A stretch of DNA of 64,000 nt. It comes from Kribbella pittospori (lineage in GTDB: Bacteria; Actinomycetota; Actinomycetes; Propionibacteriales; Kribbellaceae). The stretch covers positions 372,001 to 436,000 of the forward strand of contig NZ_SJKB01000001.1 of the NCBI RefSeq assembly GCF_004331465.1. The letters are read 5' to 3'. The position numbers and the translations under genes are program-made. The notes under the pieces are model-generated. The model was not told the origin of the DNA. It saw only the letters and a list, made by a program, of their open reading frames with translations, and did not search any database. Shown here in pieces: positions 41,572-50,875 of the stretch. The number at the start of each line of letters is the position of its first letter. Positions within the stretch are counted from its first letter, which is position 1.

Positions 41572-42219
41572 TCAGGGCATCGATGTCTTCGGGAACAGCA
41601 CCCGGCGCGCGTGGTCGGTGTCGAGGTACTCGCGAACGGCGACGATCGCACCGTCCCGGACGGTGAAGACCGCGCCGCATCTGTTCAAGTAGGCCTCGCC
41701 TGATCGGGCGGTCGCCTGCGCGGTCCACTCGGCGAAGACCTGGTCGCCGTCGGCGAGTGTGTTCGTCAGCGTGATGGTCACCGGCGCTTCGGGCGCGAAC
41801 AGCTTGCCCGCCACCGCGCCGAGGAACTCGTCGACCACCGTCTCGCGACCCTTCCACTCACCGGACAGCGGCAGGTCGCCCGGGTAGGTCCAGACCACGC
41901 CGGGTGCGAAGCTCGCGCGGACGGTCGCCAGGTCGCCGGCGGCGACGGCCTCGACGATACGCTCAGCCCACCCGGAGTGTGGCACGTGCGCCACCACTCG
42001 GGTGCCGACGGACGGACCGCCCGGAATCGTCCGGATCACTCGGCCGGCGACGTCCTTGCCGGGGCGCCAGCCGTCCCGCGGGTTCTCCAGTTGGAAGGTC
42101 TCGCCGCGGTTCAGGGAGTACGCCGCGACCTCGATCACGACCTCGCCGCGACCGGGTTCGACCTCGTCGACCTCGGCCACCACGACCTTGCCGGGTCCGA
42201 CAGGTAGTACTGCTCTCAT
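41572..42219 (-). CDS. Chimeric protein: truncated MDR GroES-like domain fused to a SnoaL-like domain
   Basis: 215 residues. Residues 1-90 are the N-terminal GroES-like part of a quinone-oxidoreductase-type MDR enzyme (VVIEVAAYSLNRGE, GKDVAGRVI, GTRVVAHVPHSGWAERI). From about residue 92 the sequence switches to a SnoaL/NTF2-like fold (VAAGDLATVRASFAPGVVW, GRETVVDEFLGAV). The NADPH-binding Rossmann domain of the oxidoreductase is gone, so it cannot be a normal MDR enzyme. It looks like a deletion that joined two neighbouring genes. It lies divergently beside an HxlR regulator. Confidence 0.8.
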   Translation of the reverse strand: MRAVLPVGPGKVVVAEVDEVEPGRGEVVIEVAAYSLNRGETFQLENPRDGWRPGKDVAGRVIRTIPGGPSVGTRVVAHVPHSGWAERIVEAVAAGDLATVRASFAPGVVWTYPGDLPLSGEWKGRETVVDEFLGAVAGKLFAPEAPVTITLTNTLADGDQVFAEWTAQATARSGEAYLNRCGAVFTVRDGAIVAVREYLDTDHARRVLFPKTSMP

Positions 42220-42284
42220 CTGCGTCGCCTCTCGTGCTTAGACTCGACTGCGACGCTGCGAACCGTTCGTGGCGGGCGGAAGAC

Positions 42285-42300
42285 AGCACTAATTACTGCT
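42285..42300. promoter_or_regulatory. AGCACTAATTACTGCT palindrome between the HxlR and MDR-SnoaL genes
   Basis: 16-bp near-palindrome, AGCA-C-TAATTA-C-TGCT, in the 92-bp gap between the divergent genes and 12 bp before the HxlR start. HxlR dimers bind such AT-centred palindromes. Confidence 0.55.
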
Positions 42301-42311
42301 CTAGGCACCTC

Positions 42312-42692
42312 ATGGATACCGACCAGGTCAGAGGCAAGTGGGACGCCACGAAAGGCGCCTGCCCAACACGTCAGGTGCTGGGCCGGATCGGCGATACCTG
42401 GACGATGCTGGTGATCAGCACGCTGGAGAAGCACGGCACACTGCGGTCCGGCCAGCTCAAGCTGCTGATCGAGGGCGTCACACAGAAGATGCTCACCCAG
42501 ACCCTGCGCCACCTGGAGCGTGACGGCATCGTCCAGCGGACGGTCGTCGCCACGGTGCCGGTGACTGTGACCTATACGCTGACTCCGCTCGGGCTGAGCC
42601 TGGCCGCGGCCGTCGCGACGATGCGGACCTGGGCCTACGACCACATGGACGAGATCGCCGCCGCCCGCGACGAGTACGACGCCGAAAGCTAG
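42312..42692 (+). CDS. HxlR-family transcriptional regulator
   Basis: 126 residues from ATG 42312. CPTRQVLGRIGDTWTMLVIS contains the conserved N-terminal cysteine of redox- or aldehyde-sensing HxlR proteins. The wing is LRSGQLKLLIEGVTQKMLTQ, then TLRHLERDGIVQR. It likely controls itself and the divergent MDR-SnoaL gene. The SDR gene follows 7 bp later. Confidence 0.92.
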   Translation: MDTDQVRGKWDATKGACPTRQVLGRIGDTWTMLVISTLEKHGTLRSGQLKLLIEGVTQKMLTQTLRHLERDGIVQRTVVATVPVTVTYTLTPLGLSLAAAVATMRTWAYDHMDEIAAARDEYDAES

Positions 42693-42699
42693 GAGACAC

Positions 42700-43473
42700 G
42701 TGGATCTGCAATTGTCCGGCAAGACCGCAGTGGTCACCGGTGCGAGCAAGGGAATCGGGCTAGCGTGTGCGGAAGCACTCGCGTGGGAGGGCGTCACGGT
42801 GACCGGGATCTCCCGTGATCCCGCCAACCTGGCGAAGGCCCAGGAGGAGCTCGCCGCCAAGGGCCTGACGTACGCCGTGGAAGCGGTCGACCTCACCGAT
42901 CCGGACGCGACCAAGGCTGCGTTCGAGCGCATCGGCGTACCGGACATCCTGATCAACTGCGCGGGCGCGGCCCGCCGTACGCCGGTCGATGAGTTGGACA
43001 GCAAGGCGCTGCATGCGGCGATGGAGGCGAAGTACTTCACGTATATGCACGCGACCGATGCAGTCATCCGCGGCATGGCCGAGCGCGGCAGCGGTGCGGT
43101 CGTGAACGTGGTCGGCCAAGGCGGCCGGCAGGCGAACCCGCTGCATATCGGCGGCGGCGCGGCCAACGCGGCGCTGATGCTGGCGTCCGTCGGCTACGCC
43201 AAGGCGTACGCCGGACAGGGCGTCCGGGTGAACGTGATCAACCCGGGCACGACCCGCACCGGTCGCGTTGACGAGGGCCTGGAGGCGGCGGTCCGCTCGA
43301 CCGGCCGGTCGAAGGAGGAGCTGCTCGGTGAGATGGTCGCCGACACCCCACTCGGCCGGATCGGCGAACCCGAGGAGGTCGCTCGGGTCGCGGTCTTCCT
43401 CGCGTCGCCCGCCGCCAGCTACGTCACCGGCGCGATCATCCCGATGGACGGCGGCGTCACCTCCACCATCTAA
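42700..43473 (+). CDS. SDR-family protein lacking the canonical YxxxK pair
   Basis: 257 residues from GTG 42700, with AGGAG upstream. The Rossmann glycine motif is VTGASKGIGLA near residue 12, and NCAG appears near residue 86. Where the active-site Tyr-x3-Lys should be, the sequence is PLHIGGGAANAALMLA, so neither residue is present. The C-terminal signature (GRIGEPEEVARVAVFLAS) is normal. It may bind the cofactor but use other residues, or have lost activity. It follows the HxlR gene by 7 bp and is probably co-transcribed. Confidence 0.88.
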   Translation: MDLQLSGKTAVVTGASKGIGLACAEALAWEGVTVTGISRDPANLAKAQEELAAKGLTYAVEAVDLTDPDATKAAFERIGVPDILINCAGAARRTPVDELDSKALHAAMEAKYFTYMHATDAVIRGMAERGSGAVVNVVGQGGRQANPLHIGGGAANAALMLASVGYAKAYAGQGVRVNVINPGTTRTGRVDEGLEAAVRSTGRSKEELLGEMVADTPLGRIGEPEEVARVAVFLASPAASYVTGAIIPMDGGVTSTI

Positions 43474-43510
43474 TGCCTGAGGCAACGCCAGGCCGGGCTA
43501 GATTCGACGG

Positions 43511-43897
43511 ATGAGGATCGGCGATCTGGCCGCCCGCTTCGGGCTCGCGCCCCATGTCCTGCGGCACTGGGAGGAGGTCGGCCTGCTTACTCCGGCGGCG
43601 CGGATCGGTGGGCGGCGGCAGTACGACGAGTCGCACGTGGCGCGGGTGGTGATGATCCAGCGCGCCAAGGCCGGCGGGCTGAGTCTGGAGCAGATCCGGC
43701 GAATGTTCGAGGCGCCTGGCGGATCGGAGCGACGCGCGGTGCTGACCGAGCAGAACGCCCGGCTGGACGAGCAGATCCGGCAGGCACAGGAGTCCAAGCG
43801 GCTGATCGGGCACGCGCTGACCTGCGAGGCACCCGACTTCACCGAGTGCCCGCACTTCCACCAACTGGTGGACGAGGTCAGTTCGAGAAGGGGGTGA
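43511..43897 (+). CDS. MerR-family transcriptional regulator
   Basis: 128 residues. N-terminal winged helix of MerR type: MRIGDLAARFGLAPHVLRHW, EEVGLLTPAARIGGRRQYDE, then a dimerising coiled coil and a C-terminal tail with cysteines (HALTCEAPDFTECPHF), a possible metal or thiol sensor. The 3' end overlaps the convergent DUF427 gene by 20 bp. Confidence 0.92.
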   Translation: MRIGDLAARFGLAPHVLRHWEEVGLLTPAARIGGRRQYDESHVARVVMIQRAKAGGLSLEQIRRMFEAPGGSERRAVLTEQNARLDEQIRQAQESKRLIGHALTCEAPDFTECPHFHQLVDEVSSRRG

Positions 43898-44603
43898 TCG
43901 GGCGTTCCTGCGGTGCGCCGTCCAGTGTCAGGTCGACGTGTTCGTTGAAGAAGGCAACGAGTCCGGCGACCGGGAGCAGCGCCGCGGTGGGGAAGTCGTA
44001 GGACCAGGCCAGGTCGCGACCGCCGATCGACCAGTAGCCCGTGGTGCGGCCCTTGTACGGGCACGCGGTCCGGGTCTCGCTGGCGGTGAGGTGCTCGAAG
44101 TTCACCTCGGTCCGCGGGAAGTAGTAGCGCGGCGGCAGACCGGTCTCGAACACGATCACCGTCGATCGCGACTCGGCCAGCACCTTGCCGTCGTACTCGA
44201 CCTTCACCTCGCGGCCGGAGCGGATCGCGTCGCACCGGGCGTACGGGTTGCGCGGGTGGACGAAGACCTCCTCGTCCTCCTCGAACCAGCTGTCCAGCGC
44301 GTCCCACTGGAACCGGACCCGGTCCTTCGCGATCCCGTCGTCGTACACCCACGCCTTGCCCGACCCGGCCGTGTGCACGCGCGCGACGCCGTGCTCGAAC
44401 TCCTTCGTCTCACCGGTGTCAGTCAGTACGCCGTCCGCCACGTCGGCGACCGGGATGTAGTACTGCGGGTACGGCGGGAACTCCCACAGGTAGATCCCGT
44501 CCTGGGTGTCGAGAACGACGCGTCCGTCGAGCGTCGCGCGGATCCGCCGCGGGGCCGGAACGGTGTGACCGGGTGGGACGAGGGCAGCCGGGTAGTCGTT
44601 CAT
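43878..44603 (-). CDS. DUF427 protein with two domains
   Basis: 241 residues containing two DUF427 domains. The second carries YYFPRTEVNFEHLTASETRT and CPYKGRTTGYWSI, the most conserved DUF427 string; the first is more divergent (YYIPVADVADGVL). DUF427 has a beta-tent fold and no firm function. Convergent with the MerR gene. Confidence 0.9.
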   Translation of the reverse strand: MNDYPAALVPPGHTVPAPRRIRATLDGRVVLDTQDGIYLWEFPPYPQYYIPVADVADGVLTDTGETKEFEHGVARVHTAGSGKAWVYDDGIAKDRVRFQWDALDSWFEEDEEVFVHPRNPYARCDAIRSGREVKVEYDGKVLAESRSTVIVFETGLPPRYYFPRTEVNFEHLTASETRTACPYKGRTTGYWSIGGRDLAWSYDFPTAALLPVAGLVAFFNEHVDLTLDGAPQERPITPFSN

Positions 44604-44673
44604 GACTCCAGTAAAGGTCGCGGGGCCGACCCGAGGGAAGGCCGGCCCCGCGGTGAGGTGGATCAGACGGTGG

Positions 44674-46743
44674 TCAGACAGTGATCCAGTCGATGTCGGC
44701 GATGTAGCCGTTCGGGTTGCTGACCTTGATCGAGTTGGCTCCGGCGGTCAGCTTCATCGGGAGGTACGTCACCTGCGGCGTACCCCAGTCGTTGTCGCCG
44801 AGGCCGTGGTAGTTGACCCAGTAGGAGTCGGCGTCGTTGACGGTGAGCATGCTCTGCCGGCTGGTGTCGCCGTCGGTGTAGGCGACCTTCACCAGGTAGG
44901 TGCCGGTGGTCGGGACGGTGATGTTGTGCAGCGTCACGGTGGCGTCGTACCCGATGTTGCCGATCTTCGAGCCGCCCGAGCACAGGTTGCAGCCGGAGAT
45001 GCCTGCGTTCCCGGTCAGCGTGCTCGTCGACGCCTCGGCTTCGTACCGGACTGGCCCACCCGACTTCGAGGTGAACATCGTGACCGGTGCGCTCGCATCC
45101 GACGTACGGCCGCCCGACATACCCTTCACCGTGAAGGCGTACTGCGTCTGCGGGAGCAGCCCGGTCACCACGGCACTCGTGGTCGCGCTGGTCGCCACCT
45201 GCTTGCCGTCGGCGTACACCTTGTACGACGAGGCGCCGGTGCTCGGCCGCCAGTTGAGGCTGACCGTCGTACGGCTCACGTCGGTCGCGGTGAGGTCGGC
45301 CGGCTTGCTCGGCGAGTCCGTCTTCTCCGGCGTGATCTTGTACAGCTTCGAGCCGTGCGCCGGCAGTGCTGCGCTGACCTGACCGGAGACGTTCCGGGTG
45401 TTCTGGTTCGCCCAGATGTCGCGGACGGTCGCCTGGCCGGTGAGGCCGAGCTGGTCGAAGTTCCCGGTCACAGTCGCCGGGGTGTCGGCGAGGTTGAAGA
45501 GGGCGACGGTGACGCTGCCGTCGGCGTTCTTGGCGTACCAGGTCTGCTGCAGCTGGTCCTGGTTCAGCGGGCGGGCCGGGTTGCCGGACTGGTTGATCGC
45601 GATGACCTCGCGGTTGGTCAGCAGCTTCAGGCCGTACGCGTCCAGCTTGGTCATGTCGTCACCGACGAACAGCGGTGCGGCGTTGATCGCCCAGAACGTC
45701 ATGTAGCTCTGCCGCTCGGCGTCACTGAGGCCGTCCATCTCGCCGACGCCGACGTTGATCGCGTCCAGGTTGTTCCAGTGACCTGGTCCGGCGTCGTCGA
45801 TCCACTGTGGCAGATCCCACCAGCGTGCCTTCACCGAGCTGTCCCAGCGGACGATCGTGTCGCAGTAGCACTCCACGTCGGTGTCGATCCGCCAGCCGTT
45901 CGAGTTCTGCTTCCAGACATCGGCGTACCGGTGGCTGAGCGACCACGACAGCGTGTACATCATCGGGCGGCCGGCGTTCTGCACGGCGCGCCACCAGGCC
46001 TCGATGTCCTCGGTGTTGTTGTGGTTCGGGTCGTCCGGCGCGCCCTTCCACGAGCCCGGGCCGACGCCGTCCATCTTGATGAAGTCGACACCCCAGTCGG
46101 CGAACAGGTTCGCGATCGAGTCGGCATACTTCTGCGCGCAGGGGCTCGCGTAGTTGATCTTGTACGCCTGGTCCCAGCCGTTCGTGGTGCGCAGGTCCGG
46201 GTACACGATGTCGCGGGTGAAGCAGCCGGGTGCGTTGTAGATCGGCGTGTTGCCGTCGCGGTAGACGTCGAAGCCGAGGCCGACCACGGTGTAGATGCCG
46301 AACTTCAGCCCGAGCTTGTGGATGTCGTCGCCGACCGCCTTCATGCCGCGCGGGAACCGCTGCGCGTTCGCGATCGGGCGGCCGTACTCGTCGCCGCCGA
46401 GCTGCCAGCCCGCGTCGACGTTGATGTACTCGTAGCCGTACGGCTTGAGCTTGGTTGCCAGTGCATGCGCCTGGGTGAGGATGTTCTTCTCATTGATGAA
46501 GCTGCCGGGACCGTCGGGGTTCACGCCCGGGTAGTTGGTGGACTGCAGGCTCCAACTGCTCCAGCCCAGGTAGGGCTTGGCCGCGACCTGCGGGTACTTC
46601 GCGGGGACGGGTTTCTTGGCCTGAACGGCGGTCGGGACAGCAGAGCCCTGGACCGCATCGGCCGGGGCGGTCGCGGCGGCCGTCGACACCAGGGCGACGG
46701 CGGCGAGCACGGCAGCGGCGGTACGACGTCTGAGATTCAGCAC
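44674..46743 (-). CDS. Secreted GH27 alpha-galactosidase with FnIII and carbohydrate-binding domains
   Basis: 689 residues. A signal peptide occupies about 1-35 (AAVLAAVALVSTAAATAPADA). The GH27 catalytic barrel starts at YLGWSSWSL near residue 58; the nucleophile is Asp in VDFIKMDGVG near 219 and the acid/base is in GWRIDTDVECYCD near 283. A C-terminal beta domain, a fibronectin type III domain (about 485-570) and a CBM35/CBM6-like domain (from about 575: VRYEAEASTSTLTGNAGI) follow. It hydrolyses alpha-galactosides outside the cell. Confidence 0.95.
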   Translation of the reverse strand: MLNLRRRTAAAVLAAVALVSTAAATAPADAVQGSAVPTAVQAKKPVPAKYPQVAAKPYLGWSSWSLQSTNYPGVNPDGPGSFINEKNILTQAHALATKLKPYGYEYINVDAGWQLGGDEYGRPIANAQRFPRGMKAVGDDIHKLGLKFGIYTVVGLGFDVYRDGNTPIYNAPGCFTRDIVYPDLRTTNGWDQAYKINYASPCAQKYADSIANLFADWGVDFIKMDGVGPGSWKGAPDDPNHNNTEDIEAWWRAVQNAGRPMMYTLSWSLSHRYADVWKQNSNGWRIDTDVECYCDTIVRWDSSVKARWWDLPQWIDDAGPGHWNNLDAINVGVGEMDGLSDAERQSYMTFWAINAAPLFVGDDMTKLDAYGLKLLTNREVIAINQSGNPARPLNQDQLQQTWYAKNADGSVTVALFNLADTPATVTGNFDQLGLTGQATVRDIWANQNTRNVSGQVSAALPAHGSKLYKITPEKTDSPSKPADLTATDVSRTTVSLNWRPSTGASSYKVYADGKQVATSATTSAVVTGLLPQTQYAFTVKGMSGGRTSDASAPVTMFTSKSGGPVRYEAEASTSTLTGNAGISGCNLCSGGSKIGNIGYDATVTLHNITVPTTGTYLVKVAYTDGDTSRQSMLTVNDADSYWVNYHGLGDNDWGTPQVTYLPMKLTAGANSIKVSNPNGYIADIDWITV

Positions 46744-46784
46744 GGTGGTCCTCCGGATGACCGGGGAGAGAGCGGACGCGGCCG

Positions 46785-46814
46785 AGCCTAGGGTCGATTA
46801 ATTTACATCGTCAA
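46785..46814 (-). promoter_or_regulatory. Promoter of the alpha-galactosidase gene
   Basis: TTGACG (46809-46814 on the minus strand), 18 bases, TAGGCT (46785-46790). Close to the actinobacterial primary-sigma consensus. The spacer GATGTAAATTAATCG is unusually AT-rich, a possible repressor site. Confidence 0.65.
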
Positions 46815-46818
46815 GTAT

Positions 46819-47445
46819 TCATCGCCGATGACTGTGTGTGAGGCGTTTCTCCAGGTGTTCACGGGCGGCCGGCCATTCGCCGTCGGTGATGGAGAACATC
46901 GCCGAATCCCGGAGGCGGCCGTCCTCGCCCGGAGCCCAGGACGGCGACCAGTTCCGCAGTACCCCCTCGAAATGTGCGCCGACGGACTCGATCGCCGCGC
47001 GGCTCCGCGCGTTGCGTGCGTCCGTCTTCAGGTCGACGCGCGTGACGTCCCAGACCTCGAAGGCGTGCCTGAACAGCAGGTACTTCGCCTCGGTGTTGAT
47101 CCCGGTGCCCTGCGCCGAACCCGCCAGCCAGGTGAAGCCGACCTCGATGGCCCGCAGCCGCTCGCCGTCCGGCCACAGCCGCGGATCCCAGAACGACGTG
47201 GCGCCCACGACGCGGCCGGTCTCGACGGCGATCTGCGCGTACGGCGCCAGCTTGCCGGTGGCCGCACGCTCGAGTTGCGCGTCGATGTAGCCGGCCGCTT
47301 CTGTTGCCGTCGGCACCCAAGTGAAGGCGTACGACGCGCGGTCCTCATCACCCGCCGCGCCAAGCGCCTCCGCATGCCCAGGGGAGAGCGGCTCCAGCCG
47401 GACGCGCTCTCCTTCGAGCACCGGGCCATCCAGTACGAATCCCAC
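46819..47445 (-). CDS. GNAT-family N-acetyltransferase
   Basis: 208 residues from GTG 47445, preceded by AGGAGG at about 8 bases. RimJ/RimL-like [23 protein letters not shown] at the start, the acetyl-CoA loop region [20 protein letters not shown], then [18 protein letters not shown]. The target is unknown. The frame upstream overlaps the MFS gene only as a shadow. Confidence 0.9.
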   Translation of the reverse strand: MGFVLDGPVLEGERVRLEPLSPGHAEALGAAGDEDRASYAFTWVPTATEAAGYIDAQLERAATGKLAPYAQIAVETGRVVGATSFWDPRLWPDGERLRAIEVGFTWLAGSAQGTGINTEAKYLLFRHAFEVWDVTRVDLKTDARNARSRAAIESVGAHFEGVLRNWSPSWAPGEDGRLRDSAMFSITDGEWPAAREHLEKRLTHSHRR

Positions 47446-47564
47446 GACACACCCCTCCTGGCCTAGACGAGGTGTCATCGTCGCAGCCGGCCGGTGGCGT
47501 GGACCGGATTTACCACGATCCGGGACAGGGCCGGGAGGCAGCTTCCCGGCCCTGTCCCGGTCGA

Positions 47565-49103
47565 CTAGTGGTGCTGCGGACGCCGGCGCGGACGCAGCGG
47601 CCGGCTGTGTGGATCGGTGCGCGCGTGCTCGCGCCGGCTGAAGACGAACGGGCGCGACGGACGCTCCGCCGCCGGGTGAACCGTCGGCCGGGACAGCTGG
47701 ATCGGCGCCTGCTCGAGGTTGACCCGGATCGGGCGCTGGTGCCAGGGCGAGCGGGTCCGCACCACGACCAGGCGGAACCCGCCGTCGCGGCGCAGCCGGA
47801 GACCGATCGCGATCGTCGCGATGGCCGGCACCAGACCGGCCAGCAGCAGGCCGTTGCGGGCGCCCCAGTGTTGGGCGATGAAGCCGACCGTCGGTCCGCC
47901 GATCGCGCCGCCCCCGATGAACACCAGGTTGTAGATCCCGGACACGCGCCCGCGCAGACCGTCCGGAGTGGTCAGTTGGACCATCGACTGCGCCGCCGTG
48001 AGGAACATCAGCGTCGCCATGCCCATCGCCGACAGCAGCGGGATGAAGGTCCACAGCGACGGCTGGATCGAGGCGACCATCTCGGTGATGGCCAGGATCG
48101 ACGCGATGCCGACCAGGTTCCGCAGTCGCGGAGTCCGGATCCGGCGGGCGGACAGCAGCGCTCCGCACAGCGCTCCCGCGGCGACGACGGAGTTCAGTAC
48201 GCCGTACCCGGTCGCGCCGGTGTGGAAGACCCGGTCGGCGAAGGCGGTCAGCGTCACCGGCAGGCTGATCGTGAACATGCCGTAGACACCGACCAATGCG
48301 ATCGCCCACCGGACCGCCGGCTCCTGGAGCGCGTACCGGACGCCGTCGCGCAGGCCGTCCCGCATCCGCAGACCGGCGCTCGCCCGCCGGGCTGCGACCA
48401 GGCCGGGCATCTCGGACTCCCGCATCCGGAGCAGCGCGGAGATCGAGCCGAAGAACGTCACCGCGTTGAGTGCGAAGGACCAGCCGGTGCCGAGGGTGCC
48501 GAGCAGGATGCCGCCGAGCGCCGGGCCGATCAGGCTGCCCAGCTGGAACGTCGACGACACCATGCTGATCGCGTTGCGGACCCGGTCCTTGCCGACCAGT
48601 TCGGTGACGAACGACTGCCGGGTCGGATTGTCGACCGCGGTGGCCAGGCCGAGGATGAACGCCATCATGTAGACCTGCCAGACGTGCACCTGGCCGGTGA
48701 ACGCCAGCACGGCCAGGATGCCGGCCAGGCTGCCCATCGTCGCCTGGGTGACGAGCAGGACCTTCCGCTTCGGGAAACGGTCGGCGATCACACCGCCGTA
48801 CAGGCCGAACAGGAGGGTGGGGAGGAACTGCAGAGCGGTGGTGATGCCGACGGCGGTGGCGCTGCCGGTCAGCGTGAGGACCAGCCAGTCCTGGGCGATG
48901 CGCTGGATCCAGCCGCCGGTCGAGCTGACCAGCAGTCCGCTGACCAGGAGGCGGAAGTTGCGGACCTGCAGAGCGCTGAAGGTGTCCCGGAATCCGGGCC
49001 GGCGCTGCGTGGCCGGGATCTCGCCGGAGGCGGGCTTCGAGGTGGTGCGGTGGGTGTGGAAGTCGGGGACGGAAGGGACAGTACCGGTGGCCCGGGTGGT
49101 CAA
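47565..49103 (-). CDS. MFS transporter, EntS/multidrug-type
   Basis: 512 residues from a TTG at 49103. Twelve membrane segments; loop 2-3 reads [18 protein letters not shown], and [19 protein letters not shown] marks the Enterobactin exporter-type branch. A C-terminal cytoplasmic tail from about 430 is basic and proline-rich. It is divergent from a LysR gene, which probably regulates it. Confidence 0.88.
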   Translation of the reverse strand: MTTRATGTVPSVPDFHTHRTTSKPASGEIPATQRRPGFRDTFSALQVRNFRLLVSGLLVSSTGGWIQRIAQDWLVLTLTGSATAVGITTALQFLPTLLFGLYGGVIADRFPKRKVLLVTQATMGSLAGILAVLAFTGQVHVWQVYMMAFILGLATAVDNPTRQSFVTELVGKDRVRNAISMVSSTFQLGSLIGPALGGILLGTLGTGWSFALNAVTFFGSISALLRMRESEMPGLVAARRASAGLRMRDGLRDGVRYALQEPAVRWAIALVGVYGMFTISLPVTLTAFADRVFHTGATGYGVLNSVVAAGALCGALLSARRIRTPRLRNLVGIASILAITEMVASIQPSLWTFIPLLSAMGMATLMFLTAAQSMVQLTTPDGLRGRVSGIYNLVFIGGGAIGGPTVGFIAQHWGARNGLLLAGLVPAIATIAIGLRLRRDGGFRLVVVRTRSPWHQRPIRVNLEQAPIQLSRPTVHPAAERPSRPFVFSRREHARTDPHSRPLRPRRRPQHH

Positions 49104-49188
49104 GAGTGTTCCTAAGCGACGTGGACTGGTCAGGGGAGGACATGTCTATCCTCAGGGTTCGGTACTGGATTTCGACAGCGAATTACTC

Positions 49189-49203
49189 CTATTAGTCTTA
49201 TAG
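49189..49203. promoter_or_regulatory. CTAT-N7-ATAG palindrome, probable LysR box
   Basis: CTATTAGTCTTATAG, a 15-bp interrupted palindrome of the LysR type, 25 bp before the LysR start and between the divergent MFS and LysR genes. Confidence 0.55.
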
Positions 49204-49227
49204 CGTCACGTAATGGGAGGTCTCTCG

Positions 49228-50100
49228 ATGTACGACCCGGACCAGCTCCGCACATTCCTGGCGGTGGCGCAGTCGCTCAGCTTCACGCAGGCCGCGGAGA
49301 GGCTGGGTATCCGGCAGCCGACCGTGAGTCAACATGTCCGCAAACTCGAGGCGGCGGTTGGGCGACCACTGTTCCTGCGCGACACGCGGACGGTCACTCT
49401 CACCGCGGACGGCGAGGCGATGGCCGGGTTCGCCCGGACCATCCTCGCCGCGCACGAGGAGGCGGCCGGGTACTTCACCGGCTCGGAGCTGCGCGGCCGG
49501 CTGCGGTTCGGGGTCACCGACGATCTGGCGCTGACCCCGCTGCCGAAGATCCTGCGTGACTTCCGCCAGCTCTACCCGCGGATCGACCTCGAGCTGACCG
49601 TGGCCCAGAGCCCCAATCTGCTCCGCCGGGTCGAGTCCGGACACCTCGACCTGGCCTACGTCAAGCACGGCGCCGGCGGTGGCTACGAGCCGAACGGACG
49701 CCTGGTACGCCGCGATCCGCTGGTCTGGGCCGGGATCGCGGGGACCCGGATCGCGCCGGACGGCCCGGTGCCACTCGTCGCGTACCAGGCGCCCAGCCTG
49801 AGCCGCTCCCTCGGTGTGCAGACGCTGGAACAGGCCGGCCGGACCTGCCGGATCACCTGCATCGTCCGCGGCGTGAACGGCGTACTCGCGGCCGTCCGGG
49901 CCGGGCTGGGGCTCGCGATCTTCGCGCGGTCGCTGATGCCGGCGGACCTGGTCGAGCCGCCGCCGAGCGCGGGGCTACCGGAGCTGCCGTCGATCGACCT
50001 GGTCCTGATCACCAACCCGCGCGCCTCCAAGGAACCGGCCGAGGCGCTGACGGCCGCGATCCTCGGAAGCAACGCACCGCTGAAGCCGGACGCCGCCTAG
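49228..50100 (+). CDS. LysR-family transcriptional regulator
   Basis: 290 residues from ATG 49228, with GGAGG 7 bases upstream. The N-terminal winged helix SFTQAAERLGIRQPTVSQHV is followed by the effector-binding domain. The divergent MFS exporter is the expected target, with the CTAT-N7-ATAG box between them. Confidence 0.93.
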   Translation: MYDPDQLRTFLAVAQSLSFTQAAERLGIRQPTVSQHVRKLEAAVGRPLFLRDTRTVTLTADGEAMAGFARTILAAHEEAAGYFTGSELRGRLRFGVTDDLALTPLPKILRDFRQLYPRIDLELTVAQSPNLLRRVESGHLDLAYVKHGAGGGYEPNGRLVRRDPLVWAGIAGTRIAPDGPVPLVAYQAPSLSRSLGVQTLEQAGRTCRITCIVRGVNGVLAAVRAGLGLAIFARSLMPADLVEPPPSAGLPELPSIDLVLITNPRASKEPAEALTAAILGSNAPLKPDAA

Positions 50101-50115
50101 TGCGTCGCTTAGTGC

Positions 50116-50742
50116 TCAGGCGCGGGTGAACGTCAGGTGGGTGACTCCGCTCGGCGAGGAGGTCTGCTCGATCTTGTAGTCCTTCTCGACGCCCTCCAGC
50201 CCGTCCCAGAGGCGTACGCCGCGGCCGAGCAGGATCGGGACCACGACGACGTGCAGGTGGTCGATGAGCCGGGCAGCAAGGAAGTCGCGGATCACGGTGG
50301 GCCCGCCGCCGATGCGTACGTCCTGGTCGCCGGCGGCCTTGCGGGCGGTCTCGAGCGCCTCGGCGGGTGAGGTGTCGAGGAAGTGGAACGTCGTACCGCC
50401 CTCCATGTCGATCGACGGGCGGGTGTGATGGGTGAGGACGAACACCGGCGTGTGAAACGGCGGGTTGGGGCCCCACGCGCCCTTCCAGTCCGGGTCCTCG
50501 TGCCAGCCGGGGTGGCCCCACTTCCCGGCACCCATGATCTCGGCGCCGATCCCCGGGTCGTGCCGCTGGACGAAGACGTCGTCGACGCCCGCGGTACCGC
50601 CGGCCTCCCACCACTGGGTGGCGAACATCCATTGGTGCAGCCGGTCCCCGGCATGACCGAAATGCGCGTCGGGGCCTTGATCCGCTCCGGTGCCGAAGCC
50701 GTCGAGTGAGATGGAGAAGTTGTGGACGCGGGCGAGTGACAT
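50116..50742 (-). CDS. RibD C-terminal/dihydrofolate reductase-like protein
   Basis: 208 residues. DHFR-like fold: FSISLDGFGTGADQGPDA at the start, EIMGAGKWG and VFVLTHHTRP in the middle, DVRIGGGPTVIRDFLAARLI and VPILLGRGVRLWDGL at the end. This group binds NADPH and is not folate-specific. Divergent from a LysR gene. Confidence 0.92.
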   Translation of the reverse strand: MSLARVHNFSISLDGFGTGADQGPDAHFGHAGDRLHQWMFATQWWEAGGTAGVDDVFVQRHDPGIGAEIMGAGKWGHPGWHEDPDWKGAWGPNPPFHTPVFVLTHHTRPSIDMEGGTTFHFLDTSPAEALETARKAAGDQDVRIGGGPTVIRDFLAARLIDHLHVVVVPILLGRGVRLWDGLEGVEKDYKIEQTSSPSGVTHLTFTRA

Positions 50743-50854
50743 GGCGGGTGGGTCCTTTCCGTCTCTCGGTCGAGCCTGGTCGGATCAGCTCGGTCTTTGC
50801 ATCGATCATGGCGGTCCCACGTCATGACGTCGAATGCCAAAATTGCGAGCTTTT

Positions 50855-50875
50855 CATAGATAAACTTGATCTATG
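50855..50875 (+). promoter_or_regulatory. CATAGAT-N7-ATCTATG palindrome overlapping the LysR start codon
   Basis: Perfect 7-bp arms (50855-50861 and 50869-50875). The right arm contains the ATG of the LysR gene. The repressor site and the start codon coincide, suggesting a leaderless transcript under autoregulation. Confidence 0.6.

Noticed and set aside
44602..46791. 729-codon open frame on the plus strand
   Set aside because: Antisense to the GH27 alpha-galactosidase, valine/arginine-rich and without any domain.
46819..49143. 774-codon minus-strand frame appearing to fuse a long protein to the acetyltransferase
   Set aside because: The upstream two thirds are an out-of-frame reading of the MFS gene. 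Only the last 208 codons, from GTG 47445, are a real gene.
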